NCBI GenBank assembly: GCA_004557825.1
Contig: SFFL01000010.1
Coordinates: 1-64,000 of the forward strand
Source: Bacteroidales bacterium
Lineage (GTDB): Bacteria > Bacteroidota > Bacteroidia > Bacteroidales > Muribaculaceae
DNA length: 64,000 bases
Direction: 5' to 3'
Numbering within the stretch: position 1 is the stretch's first letter; each line of letters opens with the position of its first letter. The notes under the pieces were generated by a model. The model searched no databases. It worked only from the letters and a program-made list of their open reading frames with translations, and was not told the DNA's origin. Made by a program: the position numbers and the translations under genes. Of the stretch, positions 25,802-36,548 are shown in pieces.

Positions 25802-26071
25802 TTACCAGCTTGCTTTCTTCACACCGGGGATAAGGCCTGCAGATGCCATTTCGCGGAACTGGATACGCGAGATGCCGAACTGACGGATGTAGCCTTTCGG
25901 ACGACCAGTGATGGAGCAGCGGTTGTGAAGGCGAACCACCGAAGCATTCTTCGGCAGAAGCTGCAGGGCTTCATAGTCGCCGGCAGCCTTGAGGGCAGCT
26001 TTCTTGGCGGCGTACTTGGCCACGAGCTTGGCACGCTTCACTTCGCGAGCTTTCATTGATTCTTTTGCCAT
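25802..26071 (-). CDS. rpsN: 30S ribosomal protein S14
   Basis: The 89 aa protein (MAKESMKAREVKRAKLVAKY at the start, GYIRQFGISRIQFREMASAG near the end) is the zinc-free form of S14, with a single Cys in NRCSITGRP. It is flanked by two unusually long spacers: 715 bp separate it from rplE upstream and 217 bp from rpsH downstream. Confidence 0.98.
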   Translation of the reverse strand: MAKESMKAREVKRAKLVAKYAAKKAALKAAGDYEALQLLPKNASVVRLHNRCSITGRPKGYIRQFGISRIQFREMASAGLIPGVKKASW

Positions 26072-26786
26072 GTCCTGACGTTAAGGTTAATACTATAGTT
26101 TATTATAATGCGATTTTATTCAAATCGGGGGAGATTGTCAAACTTCTATTTCATCGCCGCAGGATGCGGATGATGTCAGCGAAAAAACTTCCGATTCGTC
26201 ACTGCTCTCCGCAAAAGCGCCCAAAGATGGAGGGCGGCGGGAGTACCTCGGAACCGCAAGCATATCCAAATATCAGTTGTTCAAGCCATTGCGTTGCGCG
26301 CAGCCGCAGCTTCGCGGCATTGCAAGGGCGCCTCAGAGCGGCGAGGCAGCCGGATTTGCTTCCAAATCAGCTGCAAAGTTAGTAATTTTTCGCCAAATAG
26401 CTCTCTATCGCGCCCCTCAATCGCGCCCAAAGAGCGCGATTTCCGCGTTAAACTTTGTTAAATATTTCAAAATCCAATCCTGGCGTCCCAAAAACGCTCT
26501 AAATTCTACGAACTTTCACACCAATTGGCATCGGCGTATTTTCTGGTCGTCTTTTGGGGTGTTTATTCTTTCGCCGGCGTAAGGAATAAGCAAACCAGCG
26601 GCGTCGACCGCGCTTTCCGCTATGTGCGGAGTAGAGGCGGTGTCTGCCACTGGTTTCTGCTTCAGAAATTAAGCGTTTTCGGTTTCCGGCTTGCGGGCTG
26701 GCCTTATTGCTCTAATTAGTCTTATTGGTCCAATTTGGCTAAATGGCTAATTAGATGCCAGGCGCCGGGCCGGGTGGGAAGGGTGC
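26072..26786 (-). other. 715 bp gene-free interval between rplE and rpsN
   Basis: Neither strand shows a convincing gene. On the minus strand the interval holds a TAACTTTG promoter-like element (26381-26374) that would give rpsN a leader of about 295 nt. There are also several potential hairpins: ATCGCGC / GCGCGAT at 26407-26442, and AAACCAG / CTGGTTT arms around 26590-26660 enclosing CCGCTATGTGCGG. The palindrome CTAATTAG occurs twice, near 26712 and 26743. Base composition is less GC-rich than the flanking genes. It could be an inserted regulatory leader or the residue of a mobile insertion. Confidence 0.55.
26374..26381 (-). promoter_or_regulatory. Candidate internal promoter (-7) upstream of rpsN
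   Basis: TAACTTTG on the minus strand matches TAnnTTTG. The best TTTG (26397-26394) is only 12 nt away, too close for the usual -33 spacing, so this call is weak. Confidence 0.35.
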
Positions 26787-27329
26787 TTATTTCTTGAAGG
26801 GGAGGCCGAATGCTTTGAGCAGTGCATAACCTTCTTCGTCGGTGTTAGCGGTGGTGACGAAGGTGATGTTCATACCCATAAGCTTCGAGATGTTGTCGAT
26901 GTTGATTTCAGGGAAGATAATCTGCTCGGTGATGCCGAGGGTGTAGTTGCCACGGCCGTCGAGCTTGCTCTCGATGCCCTTGAAGTCGCGGATACGGGGA
27001 AGGGCTACACGCACGAGGCGTTCGAGGAACTCATACATTTTGTCGCGGCGCAGGGTCACGCGGGCACCGATGGGCATGCGCTTACGCACTTTGAAGTTGG
27101 AGATATCCTTCTTCGAGAGTGTCTGCACAGCTTTCTGGCCGGTGATGGCGGTGAGCTCGTTGATAGAAGTCTCGATGATCTTCTTGTCGGCGGTAGCTTC
27201 GCCAAGGCCCTGGTTGATGACGATTTTCTTCAGACGGGGCACCTGCATGGGAGTGGTATAGGAGAACTCCTTTGTGAGAGCAGGGGCAATGGTCTCTTCG
27301 TATTTTTTCTGGAGTGTAGTCTGGCTCAT
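26787..27329 (-). CDS. rplE: 50S ribosomal protein L5
   Basis: L5 binds 5S rRNA and contacts tRNA. The 180 aa protein has the signatures VPRLKKIVINQGLGEA near residue 28, PIGARVTLRRDKMYEFLERL near residue 90 and NYTLGITEQIIFPEI near residue 135. It ends GYALLKAFGLPFKK. Its ATG overlaps the rplX stop by one base, so the two are coupled. Confidence 0.98.
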   Translation of the reverse strand: MSQTTLQKKYEETIAPALTKEFSYTTPMQVPRLKKIVINQGLGEATADKKIIETSINELTAITGQKAVQTLSKKDISNFKVRKRMPIGARVTLRRDKMYEFLERLVRVALPRIRDFKGIESKLDGRGNYTLGITEQIIFPEINIDNISKLMGMNITFVTTANTDEEGYALLKAFGLPFKK

Positions 27330-27649
27330 TATTTGATCTCCTCTCCGGATTTTTTAGCGTAACGAACTTTCTCACCCTTTTCGTTGACACGGATGCCCAC
27401 ACGGGTGGGTTTGCCGCTCTTGGGGTCGATGAGGCTGAGATTGGAAATATTGATGGGGGCTTCCATTTTGATGATGCCGCCCTGGGGGTACTTGGCGGTG
27501 GGCTTGGTACTCTTGGAGACGATGTTGACGCCTTCAACCACGGCGCGGTTCTTAGCTGCGTCGATTGAAAGCACGCGGCCTTGCTTGCCGCGGTCCTCGC
27601 CTGCGAGAACGTAAACGGTATCGCCCTTTTTGATATGGAGTTTGCTCAT
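27329..27649 (-). CDS. rplX: 50S ribosomal protein L24
   Basis: The 106 aa protein starts MSKLHIKKGDTVYVLAGEDR, a KOW domain, followed by GKQGRVLSIDAAKNRAVVEG and the C-terminal RVNEKGEKVRYAKKSGEEIK. It is an early assembly protein of the large subunit. Its stop overlaps the rplE start. Confidence 0.97.
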   Translation of the reverse strand: MSKLHIKKGDTVYVLAGEDRGKQGRVLSIDAAKNRAVVEGVNIVSKSTKPTAKYPQGGIIKMEAPINISNLSLIDPKSGKPTRVGIRVNEKGEKVRYAKKSGEEIK

Positions 27650-27694
27650 AATGGGGATTCTTTTGTGAGTGGTTTACGATTGAATTGACAGAGA

Positions 27695-28060
27695 TTAGAG
27701 GACCTCGGGAGCGAGGGAGACGATCTTCATGTTTGTAGCACGGAGCTCACGGGCAACGGGGCCGAAAATACGGGTACCACGGAGTTCGCCGGCGTTGTTG
27801 AGCAGCACACAGGCGTTGTCGTCGAAGCGGATGTAGGATCCGTCGGCGCGGCGCACTTCTTTCTTGGTGCGCACTACCACAGCCTTCGATACTGTACCTT
27901 TCTTCATATCGGACGAGGGGATAACGCTCTTAACCGATACTACGATTACATCGCCTACAGAGGCATAGCGACGGCCCGTACCACCGAGCACGTGGATGCA
28001 CAGGGCTTCTTTTGCACCGCTGTTGTCGGCAACGGTTAAGCGGGATTCGGTCTGTATCAT
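27695..28060 (-). CDS. rplN: 50S ribosomal protein L14
   Basis: The 121 aa protein has MIQTESRLTVADNSGAKEAL at the start, RRADGSYIRFDDNACVLLNN in the middle and the C-terminus IVSLAPEVL. It is located between rpsQ (3 bp away) and rplX. Confidence 0.98.
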   Translation of the reverse strand: MIQTESRLTVADNSGAKEALCIHVLGGTGRRYASVGDVIVVSVKSVIPSSDMKKGTVSKAVVVRTKKEVRRADGSYIRFDDNACVLLNNAGELRGTRIFGPVARELRATNMKIVSLAPEVL

Positions 28061-28063
28061 AGC

Positions 28064-28324
28064 TTACTTAACTTTTTCGATGATTTCAACTAATCTCCAA
28101 CGCTTTGTCTTCGAGAGAGGGCGGGTCTCCATCAGGCGCACTTTGTCGCCTACTGAGCACTCGTTGTTCTCGTCGTGTGCGTGGTATTTTTTGGTTTTAT
28201 TGACGAACTTGCCGTAGATGGGGTGTTTCTCCTTCCATTTCACCGTAACGGTGATCGACTTGTCGCCCTTGTTGCTCGACACGATGCCGATGCGCTCTTT
28301 GCGCAGATTTCTTTTTTCTTCCAT
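28064..28324 (-). CDS. rpsQ: 30S ribosomal protein S17
   Basis: The 86 aa OB-fold protein contains RKERIGIVSSNKGDKSITVT, HPIYGKFVNKTKKYHAHDE and RLMETRPLSKTKRWRLVEII. It is an early 16S rRNA binder. It follows rpmC and precedes rplN closely. Confidence 0.97.
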   Translation of the reverse strand: MEEKRNLRKERIGIVSSNKGDKSITVTVKWKEKHPIYGKFVNKTKKYHAHDENNECSVGDKVRLMETRPLSKTKRWRLVEIIEKVK

Positions 28325-28373
28325 TTGAGTGAAGTTAAAAGTTAACAGGGTATATTACGGTTAAATTTGGGGA

Positions 28374-28571
28374 TTACTTAGCAGCGAGTTCACGGGCGCG
28401 AAGCTCGGTTTTTACGCGGGCTATCATCTTACGGTCAATTGTGATTTTCGCGGGGTTGTCAAGGGGGCTGACTGCGTGATTGGCTTTCATCTGGAGATAA
28501 TCTTTCTCCATCTGTGCCAGGCGCTCGCGAAGATCTGCCGTAGAGAGCTCTTTGATTTCTTCTTTCTTCAT
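28374..28571 (-). CDS. rpmC: 50S ribosomal protein L29
   Basis: A 65 aa helical hairpin protein starting MKKEEIKELSTADLRERLAQ, with NPAKITIDRKMIARVKTELR towards the end. It docks near the tunnel exit next to L23. Its place between rplP and rpsQ is standard. Confidence 0.97.
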   Translation of the reverse strand: MKKEEIKELSTADLRERLAQMEKDYLQMKANHAVSPLDNPAKITIDRKMIARVKTELRARELAAK

Positions 28572-28614
28572 AGCTTTCTTTCGGGGTGCTAAATGTTATT
28601 GACTGTAAGACTGA

Positions 28615-29046
28615 TTAAAGGGTGAGCGAGGGATCGTAATCGCGGCTTACCACAAACTTGGTGGTGACGGGGAGCTTCTGGGCGCCCAGGCGGAGGGCTT
28701 CCTTAGCTACGTCGAAGGGCACGCCGTCGATTTCGATGATCATACGTCCGGGGGTAACGCTGGCTACGAAGCCTTCGGGGTTACCTTTACCTTTACCCAT
28801 ACGTACATCCAAGGGCTTCTTGGTGATGGGTTTGTCGGGGAAGATGCGAATCCAGAGCTGGCCCTGGCGTTGCATATAACGTGTCACAGCGATACGGGCG
28901 GCTTCAATCTGGCGTCCGGTGATCCATTTGGCCTCAAGGGTCTTGATACCGAAGGAACCGAAGGCGAGCTGGTTGCCGCGCTGGGCGTTGCCTTTGGCGC
29001 GACCTTTCTGTACTCTGCGAAATTTAGTTTTTTTCGGTTGTAACAT
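28615..29046 (-). CDS. rplP: 50S ribosomal protein L16
   Basis: L16 organises the A-site tRNA region. I chose the ATG at 29046 (MLQPKKTKFRRVQKGRAKGN), giving 143 aa, rather than an in-frame TTG four codons upstream, because MLQPK is the conserved start. RGNQLAFGSFGIKTLEAKWI and FPDKPITKKPLDVRMGKGKG follow. A 289 bp gene-free spacer lies between it and rpsC. Confidence 0.97.
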   Translation of the reverse strand: MLQPKKTKFRRVQKGRAKGNAQRGNQLAFGSFGIKTLEAKWITGRQIEAARIAVTRYMQRQGQLWIRIFPDKPITKKPLDVRMGKGKGNPEGFVASVTPGRMIIEIDGVPFDVAKEALRLGAQKLPVTTKFVVSRDYDPSLTL

Positions 29047-29335
29047 TTTTGTTGACAATTTGGGTGGTTTCTGCTTCTGTCGGCGCTATCTCTGTGGAAG
29101 CACGGAGCGGGGAGCTGAGGGCAGTCGGAGCCGGGGTGGCGAGTGCGGGGCTTGTCGATCGTCCGCATTGCCGGGGTGGCTTCAGCCGGCGGCCGGGGTC
29201 GCACCTTTGAGGAAGGGGGCGGGGCGCCCGGGGCTGTCGGGTTGGCTGTCATCTTCTCCCCTCCCCGGCCCGCTGAAGGGGCGCGGAGGGTTGAAGCAGG
29301 GACCGGTTACCGGTTGGGGTGCTGGAGAGGGAGTA
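29047..29335 (-). other. 289 bp GC-rich spacer between rpsC and rplP
   Basis: These genes normally abut. The interval is very GC-rich with G runs and C runs. Frames crossing it are low-complexity and look like chance. No gene or known RNA is recognised. Confidence 0.5.
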
Positions 29336-30094
29336 TTAACGACGGCTGTCGGAGGATGCAGCGCGGGGCTTGCGGAAACCGCCGCGGCGCTCGCCGCGAT
29401 GGTCGTCGCGGCCACGGTTGTTGCCGCCTTCCTTAGCAGTGTTGGTGAAATTGGGAGCAAGGTCGCGCTTGCCGTAGACTTCGCCACGGCAGATCCATAC
29501 CTTTACACCTACGACACCTACCTTGGTGTGTGCTTCCACCAGAGCGTAGTCGATGTCGGCGCGGAGGGTATGCAGCGGGGTGCGGCCTTCCTTGAACATC
29601 TCTGAGCGGGCCATTTCAGCGCCGTTGAGGCGGCCACTGACCTGAACCTTGATGCCTTCGGCGCCGGAGCGCATTGTGGCTGCGATAGCCATCTTCACTG
29701 CGCGGCGGTAGGCAATCTTGCCTTCGATCTGGCGGGCGATGGTGCTGGCCACGATCTGAGCGTCGAGTTCGGGGCGTTTTACTTCAAAGATGTTGATCTG
29801 TACATCCTTGTCGGTGATTTTCTTGAGCTCTTCCTTGAGCTTGTCCACTTCGGAGCCGCCTTTGCCGATGATGAGGCCGGGGCGCGATGTGCACACGGTG
29901 ATGGTGATGAGCTTAAGAGTGCGTTCGATCACGATACGTGATACGCTTGACTTGGCCAGGCGGACGTTGAGATATTTGCGGAGCTTGGAGTCTTCCAGCA
30001 GGGTGTCGCCGTATTTCTTACCGCCGAACCAGTTGGAGTCCCAGCCACGGATAACGCCGAGGCGGTTGCTGATCGGATTTACTTTCTGTCCCAT
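29336..30094 (-). CDS. rpsC: 30S ribosomal protein S3
   Basis: S3 forms part of the mRNA entry helicase site. The 252 aa protein has MGQKVNPISNRLGVIRGWDS, a KH domain with RPGLIIGKGGSEVDKLKEEL and the C-terminal domain ALVEAHTKVGVVGVKVWICR. It ends with a low-complexity tail of about 37 residues rich in Arg, Gly and Asp (GGNNRGRDDHRGERRGGF), longer than in E. coli. Confidence 0.97.
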   Translation of the reverse strand: MGQKVNPISNRLGVIRGWDSNWFGGKKYGDTLLEDSKLRKYLNVRLAKSSVSRIVIERTLKLITITVCTSRPGLIIGKGGSEVDKLKEELKKITDKDVQINIFEVKRPELDAQIVASTIARQIEGKIAYRRAVKMAIAATMRSGAEGIKVQVSGRLNGAEMARSEMFKEGRTPLHTLRADIDYALVEAHTKVGVVGVKVWICRGEVYGKRDLAPNFTNTAKEGGNNRGRDDHRGERRGGFRKPRAASSDSRR

Positions 30095-30097
30095 AGG

Positions 30098-30508
30098 TTA
30101 GTCTTTTACCTGAGCGTTGTCGATAGTGTCAACGATGAGAGTGACATGGTTGGCACGTTTACGGATACGGTAACCGCGGCCCTGGGGAGCTGTGCGAAGG
30201 CGCTTGAGCATAGGGGCGGGGTTAACGAAGATTGTGGAGATATAGAGTTCGCCATTTTCGGCCTTGCGGTCGTTTTTGGCTTCCCAGTTGGCAATAGCCG
30301 AACGGAGGAGTTTCTCCATGCGAGCGGCAGCCTCCTTATTGGAGAACTTGAGGATGCCGAGGGCGCGGAAGACTTCTTTGCCGCGCACCAGATCGGCCAC
30401 GAGGCGCATCTTGCGAGGCGACGAGGGCACATTGGTGAGCTTGGCGAAAGCTACTTCCTTGCGGGCATCTTTCATTGCCTGTGCGGAGTTCTTTTTTCTT
30501 ACACCCAT
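30098..30508 (-). CDS. rplV: 50S ribosomal protein L22
   Basis: L22 lines the nascent peptide tunnel. The 136 aa protein has VPSSPRKMRLVADLVRGKEV near residue 27 and the tunnel loop region KRLRTAPQGRGYRIRKRANH. An N-terminal basic extension (MGVRKKNSAQAMKDARKEVA) is typical of Bacteroidota. Three bases separate it from rpsC. Confidence 0.97.
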   Translation of the reverse strand: MGVRKKNSAQAMKDARKEVAFAKLTNVPSSPRKMRLVADLVRGKEVFRALGILKFSNKEAAARMEKLLRSAIANWEAKNDRKAENGELYISTIFVNPAPMLKRLRTAPQGRGYRIRKRANHVTLIVDTIDNAQVKD

Positions 30509-30631
30509 TTTATTTGATGTCGGTTATTTTTGTTGTTTTAATGGCCTCTGCGCTACCTTCTGAAGGTTAAGCATTGACAGTGGCGTGAAAGTTGAAATTA
30601 AAGGTTGGAATAAGCTTGATGTTTTCAAGGC

Positions 30632-30901
30632 TTATTTCTTTTTGTTGCCGGCGTGGCCGCGGAAGGTGCGGGTGGGGGCAAATTCGCCGAGCTTGTGGCC
30701 TACCATGTTCTCGGTTACGTAAACCGGGATAAACTTGTTGCCGTTATGCACGGCGAAAGTGTGGCCGACAAAATCGGGGGCAATCATCGAAGCGCGGCTC
30801 CAGGTCTTGATAACGGCCTTTTTGCCGGAAGCTTCCATTGCGTTTACCTTCTTTTCAAGCTTTACGCTGATAAAGGGGCCTTTTTTAAGTGAACGACTCA
30901 T
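30632..30901 (-). CDS. rpsS: 30S ribosomal protein S19
   Basis: The 89 aa protein has MSRSLKKGPFISVKLEKKVN, WSRASMIAPDFVGHTFAVHN and GHKLGEFAPTRTFRGHAGNK. It works with S13 in the head of the small subunit. A 123 bp spacer with no gene separates it from rplV. Confidence 0.98.
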   Translation of the reverse strand: MSRSLKKGPFISVKLEKKVNAMEASGKKAVIKTWSRASMIAPDFVGHTFAVHNGNKFIPVYVTENMVGHKLGEFAPTRTFRGHAGNKKK

Positions 30902-30936
30902 TCGGTTCTGTCTTTGTTTAGAAGTTAGCTACGAGA

Positions 30937-31764
30937 TTACTTTTTCCTACGCTCGATAATATACTTCGAGGAGCTCTTCTTCGGAGCGCGTGTCTTGAGA
31001 CCCTTTGAGTAGAGGCCTTTGCGCGAGCGGGGATGACCACCGGAAGCGCGGCCCTCGCCACCGCCCATGGGGTGGTCGACAGGGTTCATTACTACGCCAC
31101 GGTTGTGAGGGCGACGGCCCAGCCAGCGGCTGCGACCGGCCTTACCGGAGGATTCGAGCGAGTGCTCGGAGTTACCGACAACGCCTACAGTGGCTTTGCA
31201 GGTGCCGAGGATTTTGCGGGTTTCGCCTGAAGGGAGCTTCACGATGGCGTAGTCGCCTTCGCGGGATACAATCTGGGCGAAAGTGCCGGCGGAGCGAGCC
31301 ATAAAGGCTCCCTGGCCGGGACGCAGCTCGATGTTGTGAACGACGGTACCGACGGGAATCTTGTTCAGAGGAAGTGCGTTGCCCACTTCGGGAGCAACAT
31401 CGGGGCCGGAGACTACTGTCTGGCCGACTTCCAGTCCGTTGGGTGCAATGATGTAGGCTTTTGCGCCGTCAACGTAGTAAAGCAGGGCGATGCGGGCCGA
31501 ACGGTTAGGATCGTACTCGATGCTTTTTACTACGGCGGGCACGCCGTCTTTAGTTCTCTTGAAGTCGATGATGCGGTATTTGCGCTTGTGACCGCCGCCG
31601 ATGTAGCGGGTGGTCAGGTGACCTTCGGCGTTACGGCCGCCGGTGCTGCGCTTGCCGACTGTAAGAGATTTTTCTGGCGTGGTAGCAGTGATTGTTCCCT
31701 TGAACACGCCAATAACTTTGTGTCTTTGCCCGGGTGTGGTGGGCTTGAATTTTCTTACTGCCAT
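30937..31764 (-). CDS. rplB: 50S ribosomal protein L2
   Basis: L2 is needed for subunit association and sits near the peptidyl transferase centre. The 275 aa protein has MAVRKFKPTTPGQRHKVIG, the GGGHKRKYRIIDFKRTKDGV region and the conserved C-terminus MNPVDHPMGGGEGRASGGHP with the functional His. It is located between rplW and rpsS. Confidence 0.98.
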   Translation of the reverse strand: MAVRKFKPTTPGQRHKVIGVFKGTITATTPEKSLTVGKRSTGGRNAEGHLTTRYIGGGHKRKYRIIDFKRTKDGVPAVVKSIEYDPNRSARIALLYYVDGAKAYIIAPNGLEVGQTVVSGPDVAPEVGNALPLNKIPVGTVVHNIELRPGQGAFMARSAGTFAQIVSREGDYAIVKLPSGETRKILGTCKATVGVVGNSEHSLESSGKAGRSRWLGRRPHNRGVVMNPVDHPMGGGEGRASGGHPRSRKGLYSKGLKTRAPKKSSSKYIIERRKK

Positions 31765-31875
31765 TTTTTGTTAATGGATATCAAGCGGGAGCGGCGGCAG
31801 GGATGCCTCATTGACATAGGTCGGCCCGCGCTGAGGCGGGAGGCCGCGCCGGGGGCGCCGTCGCTTCCGGGGTGT
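31765..31875 (-). other. GC-rich spacer between rplW and rplB
   Basis: A 111 bp gene-free spacer, strongly GC-rich (for example GAGGCCGCGCCGGGGGCGCC near 31840-31860). It resembles in composition the spacers at 25585-25801 and 29047-29335. Confidence 0.45.
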
Positions 31876-32166
31876 TTAGATATTTGCGTAGAAATCAATG
31901 GTCTGGCCTTCGGCGAGAGTGATGAAGGCTTTTTTCCATTTGTCGGTTTTGCCGCGCAGCAGGCCGCTCTTGGTGTAGCGGGATTTGTTTTTGCCGCGGA
32001 CAACGAGTGTGTTGACAGCCTCGACCTTCACGCCATAAAGCTTCTCGACCATATCTTTGATCTCGTACTTGTTGGCGTCGGGGGATACACGGAAGGTGTA
32101 GCGGTTGAGCTTATCGGTAAGCTTGGTGGCTGCCTCGGTTACAATGGGTTCGATATTTATTGCCAT
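31876..32166 (-). CDS. rplW: 50S ribosomal protein L23
   Basis: L23 docks trigger factor and SRP at the tunnel exit. The 96 aa protein starts MAINIEPIVTEAATKLTDKL and contains YTFRVSPDANKYEIKDMVEK, VKVEAVNTLVVRGKNKSRYT and a GQTIDFYANI end. It follows rplD by 19 bp. Confidence 0.97.
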   Translation of the reverse strand: MAINIEPIVTEAATKLTDKLNRYTFRVSPDANKYEIKDMVEKLYGVKVEAVNTLVVRGKNKSRYTKSGLLRGKTDKWKKAFITLAEGQTIDFYANI

Positions 32167-32185
32167 TATTGTGTCCTCCTGAAGA

Positions 32186-32806
32186 TTAGAGTTTGTTTAC
32201 GATTTCGACAGCGCTCTCGGTGATCACTACAGCTGCGTTGTTCATCACAGCGTAAGTGTTCAGGTCGGCGGCACGCATGATGCGAGTGTCGGGGATGTTG
32301 CGGGCCGAGAGGGCTACGTTGGCATCGGCGGCTGCAGTGACGAAGAGGTTCTTCTTGCCTGCTACCTTGAGGTTGTTCTGCACTTCTGCGAAGCTCTTTG
32401 TCTTGGGGGCTTCGAAGGTGAAGTCTTCCACAACTGTAATCTGGCCTTCCTTAGCCTTGAGCGACAGGGCCGAGCGGCGGGCGAGATTTTTGAGCTTCTT
32501 GTTGAGTTTGAAACGGTAGTCGCGCGGACGGGGACCGAAAACACGGCCACCGCCTACGAGCACGGGCGAGTTGATGTCGCCGATACGCGAGCCGCCGCCA
32601 CCCTTCTGCTTGTGGAGCTTGCGGGTAGAGCCGGAAACTTCGCTGCGCTCTTTTGACTTGTGTGTGCCCTGGCGCTGGTTGGCCAGGAACTGCTTCACGT
32701 CGAGGTAGATGGCGTGTTCGTTAACGTCGATGGCGAACACCTCGTTGTTGAGGACTGCCTTGCGGCCTGTGTCCTCACCTTTTATATTATAAATTGCGAG
32801 TTCCAT
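32186..32806 (-). CDS. rplD: 50S ribosomal protein L4
   Basis: L4 lines the exit tunnel. The 206 aa protein has VKQFLANQRQGTHKSKERSE, the Arg/Gly-rich loop KLHKQKGGGGSRIGDINSPV and the C-terminal domain ending ESAVEIVNKL. Five bases separate it from rplC. Confidence 0.97.
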   Translation of the reverse strand: MELAIYNIKGEDTGRKAVLNNEVFAIDVNEHAIYLDVKQFLANQRQGTHKSKERSEVSGSTRKLHKQKGGGGSRIGDINSPVLVGGGRVFGPRPRDYRFKLNKKLKNLARRSALSLKAKEGQITVVEDFTFEAPKTKSFAEVQNNLKVAGKKNLFVTAAADANVALSARNIPDTRIMRAADLNTYAVMNNAAVVITESAVEIVNKL

Positions 32807-32811
32807 TGACT

Positions 32812-33429
32812 TTACTTCTCTATCATTACGATTGAACCTTTACTTCCGGGGATTGAACCCTTGATCATCATCACGTTGTGTTCGGGGATGATCTTGACTA
32901 CCTTGAGGTTTTGAACGGTTACACGTTCGTTGCCTGTCTGGCCGGCCATGCGCATGCCTTTGAACACTTTCGCGGGGTAGGAGCAGGCGCCGATCGAACC
33001 GGGGGCACGAAGGCGGTCGTCCTGACCGTGGGTAGCCTGGCCGACACCGCCGAAGCCGTGACGCTTTACTACACCCTGGAAGCCTTTACCTTTGCTGGTG
33101 CCGACAATGTCGACAAAATCGTCTTCCGAGAAGAGGTCCACTGTGATTGTGTCGCCGAGTTTATACTCGCCGTCGAAACCTTTGAACTCGGCCAAGTGGC
33201 GCTTGGGTTCTACGCCGGCTTTCTTGAAGTGACCGAGCTCGGGCTTTGTGCAGTGTTTTTCTTTCTGCTCCTCAAAGCCGAGCTGGATGGCGTTGTAGCC
33301 ATCGGTCTCAACAGTCTTAACCTGGCATACCACACAAGGACCTACTTCGATAACAGTGCACGGAACATTCTTTCCGTCGGCACTGAAAACGGATGTCATT
33401 CCGATTTTCTTTCCTAATAATCCTGGCAT
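32812..33429 (-). CDS. rplC: 50S ribosomal protein L3
   Basis: L3 is an early assembly protein whose central loop reaches the peptidyl transferase centre. The 205 aa protein has MPGLLGKKIGMTSVFSADG at the start and KGFQGVVKRHGFGGVGQATH in the loop, with the conserved Gln that is methylated in other bacteria. It ends PGSKGSIVMIEK. Confidence 0.98.
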   Translation of the reverse strand: MPGLLGKKIGMTSVFSADGKNVPCTVIEVGPCVVCQVKTVETDGYNAIQLGFEEQKEKHCTKPELGHFKKAGVEPKRHLAEFKGFDGEYKLGDTITVDLFSEDDFVDIVGTSKGKGFQGVVKRHGFGGVGQATHGQDDRLRAPGSIGACSYPAKVFKGMRMAGQTGNERVTVQNLKVVKIIPEHNVMMIKGSIPGSKGSIVMIEK

Positions 33430-33493
33430 TTCAGTATTGTATTTGTTAAGAATAGTGTTTCTTTATTGTTCAAATCAGTCGTTTACCGGGGCA

Positions 33494-33799
33494 TCAGACC
33501 TTGATTTCGACTTCCACACCGCTGGGGAGCTCGAGCTTCATAAGGGCGTCGACAGTCTTGGCTGTGGAGTTGTAGATGTCGATAAGGCGCTTGAAGCTGG
33601 AGAGCTGGAACTGCTCGCGGCTCTTCTTGTTTACGAAGGTGGAGCGGTTGACGGTGAAGATGCGCTTGTGGGTGGGCAGGGGAATGGGGCCCGAGATTAC
33701 AGCGCCGGTAGCCTTGACGGTCTTTACGATCTTCTCGGCCGACTTGTCTACGAGGTTGTGGTCGTAGGATTTGAGTTTGATTCTGATTTTCTGGCTCAT
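33494..33799 (-). CDS. rpsJ: 30S ribosomal protein S10
   Basis: S10 also serves as NusE in antitermination. The 101 aa protein starts MSQKIRIKLKSYDHNLVDKS and contains GPIPLPTHKRIFTVNRSTFV and ALMKLELPSGVEVEIKV. It directly follows fusA, joining the str and S10 sections without tuf. Confidence 0.98.
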   Translation of the reverse strand: MSQKIRIKLKSYDHNLVDKSAEKIVKTVKATGAVISGPIPLPTHKRIFTVNRSTFVNKKSREQFQLSSFKRLIDIYNSTAKTVDALMKLELPSGVEVEIKV

Positions 33800-33908
33800 T
33801 TTCGAGACAATGATTATTAATTGTGTATATTGCCCTCGCGGGGAGGGTTTATCGGGGCGGAGGAGTCAAGAATCATTTGCTGTCTCCCCCGCCCGTGATA
33901 GTCGGGGT

Positions 33909-36035
<2,127 letters not shown>

Positions 36036-36071
36036 TTTTAGTTGTGTAGGAATCTGTTAAATCAATGTGGC

Positions 36072-36548
36072 TCAGAAGCGGAAGTGTGCGAATGCGCGGT
36101 TGGCCTCGGCCATCTTGTGCATATCTTCCTTGCGCTTGAATGCGCCGCCCTGGTCGTTGAAGGCATCCATGATTTCAGAGGCGAGTTTGTCGCTCATGGT
36201 CTTGCCGCCACGCTTGCGTGCATAATTGATGAGGTTTTTCATTGATATTGACTCCTTGCGGTCGGGGCGGATTTCGGTAGGAACCTGGAATGTGGCGCCA
36301 CCTACACGGCGGCTCTTAACCTCGACCTGGGGTGTTACGTTCTCGAGAGCTTTTTTCCAGATTTCGAGAGCGGTCTTCTCTTCGTTCTGCATCTTGGCCT
36401 TCACGGTCTCCAGAGCAGTGTAGAAGATGGAGTAGGCTGTGTTCTTTTTGCCGTCGTACATCAGATGGTTAACGAACTTCGATACCTTTACGTCATGGAA
36501 GACGGGATCGGGCAGTACGACGCGTTTCTTTGGCTTTGCTTTTCTCAT
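36072..36548 (-). CDS. rpsG: 30S ribosomal protein S7
   Basis: S7 nucleates the 30S head. The 158 aa protein starts MRKAKPKKRVVLPDPVFHDV and has RRVGGATFQVPTEIRPDRKE near residue 80 and ANRAFAHFRF at the end. A 192 bp gene-free spacer lies between it and rpsL. Confidence 0.98.
   Translation of the reverse strand: MRKAKPKKRVVLPDPVFHDVKVSKFVNHLMYDGKKNTAYSIFYTALETVKAKMQNEEKTALEIWKKALENVTPQVEVKSRRVGGATFQVPTEIRPDRKESISMKNLINYARKRGGKTMSDKLASEIMDAFNDQGGAFKRKEDMHKMAEANRAFAHFRF

Noticed and set aside
29182..29487. Frames in the rpsC-rplP spacer
   Set aside because: Low-complexity Ala/Pro/Ser products from a GC-rich spacer, partly overlapping rpsC.
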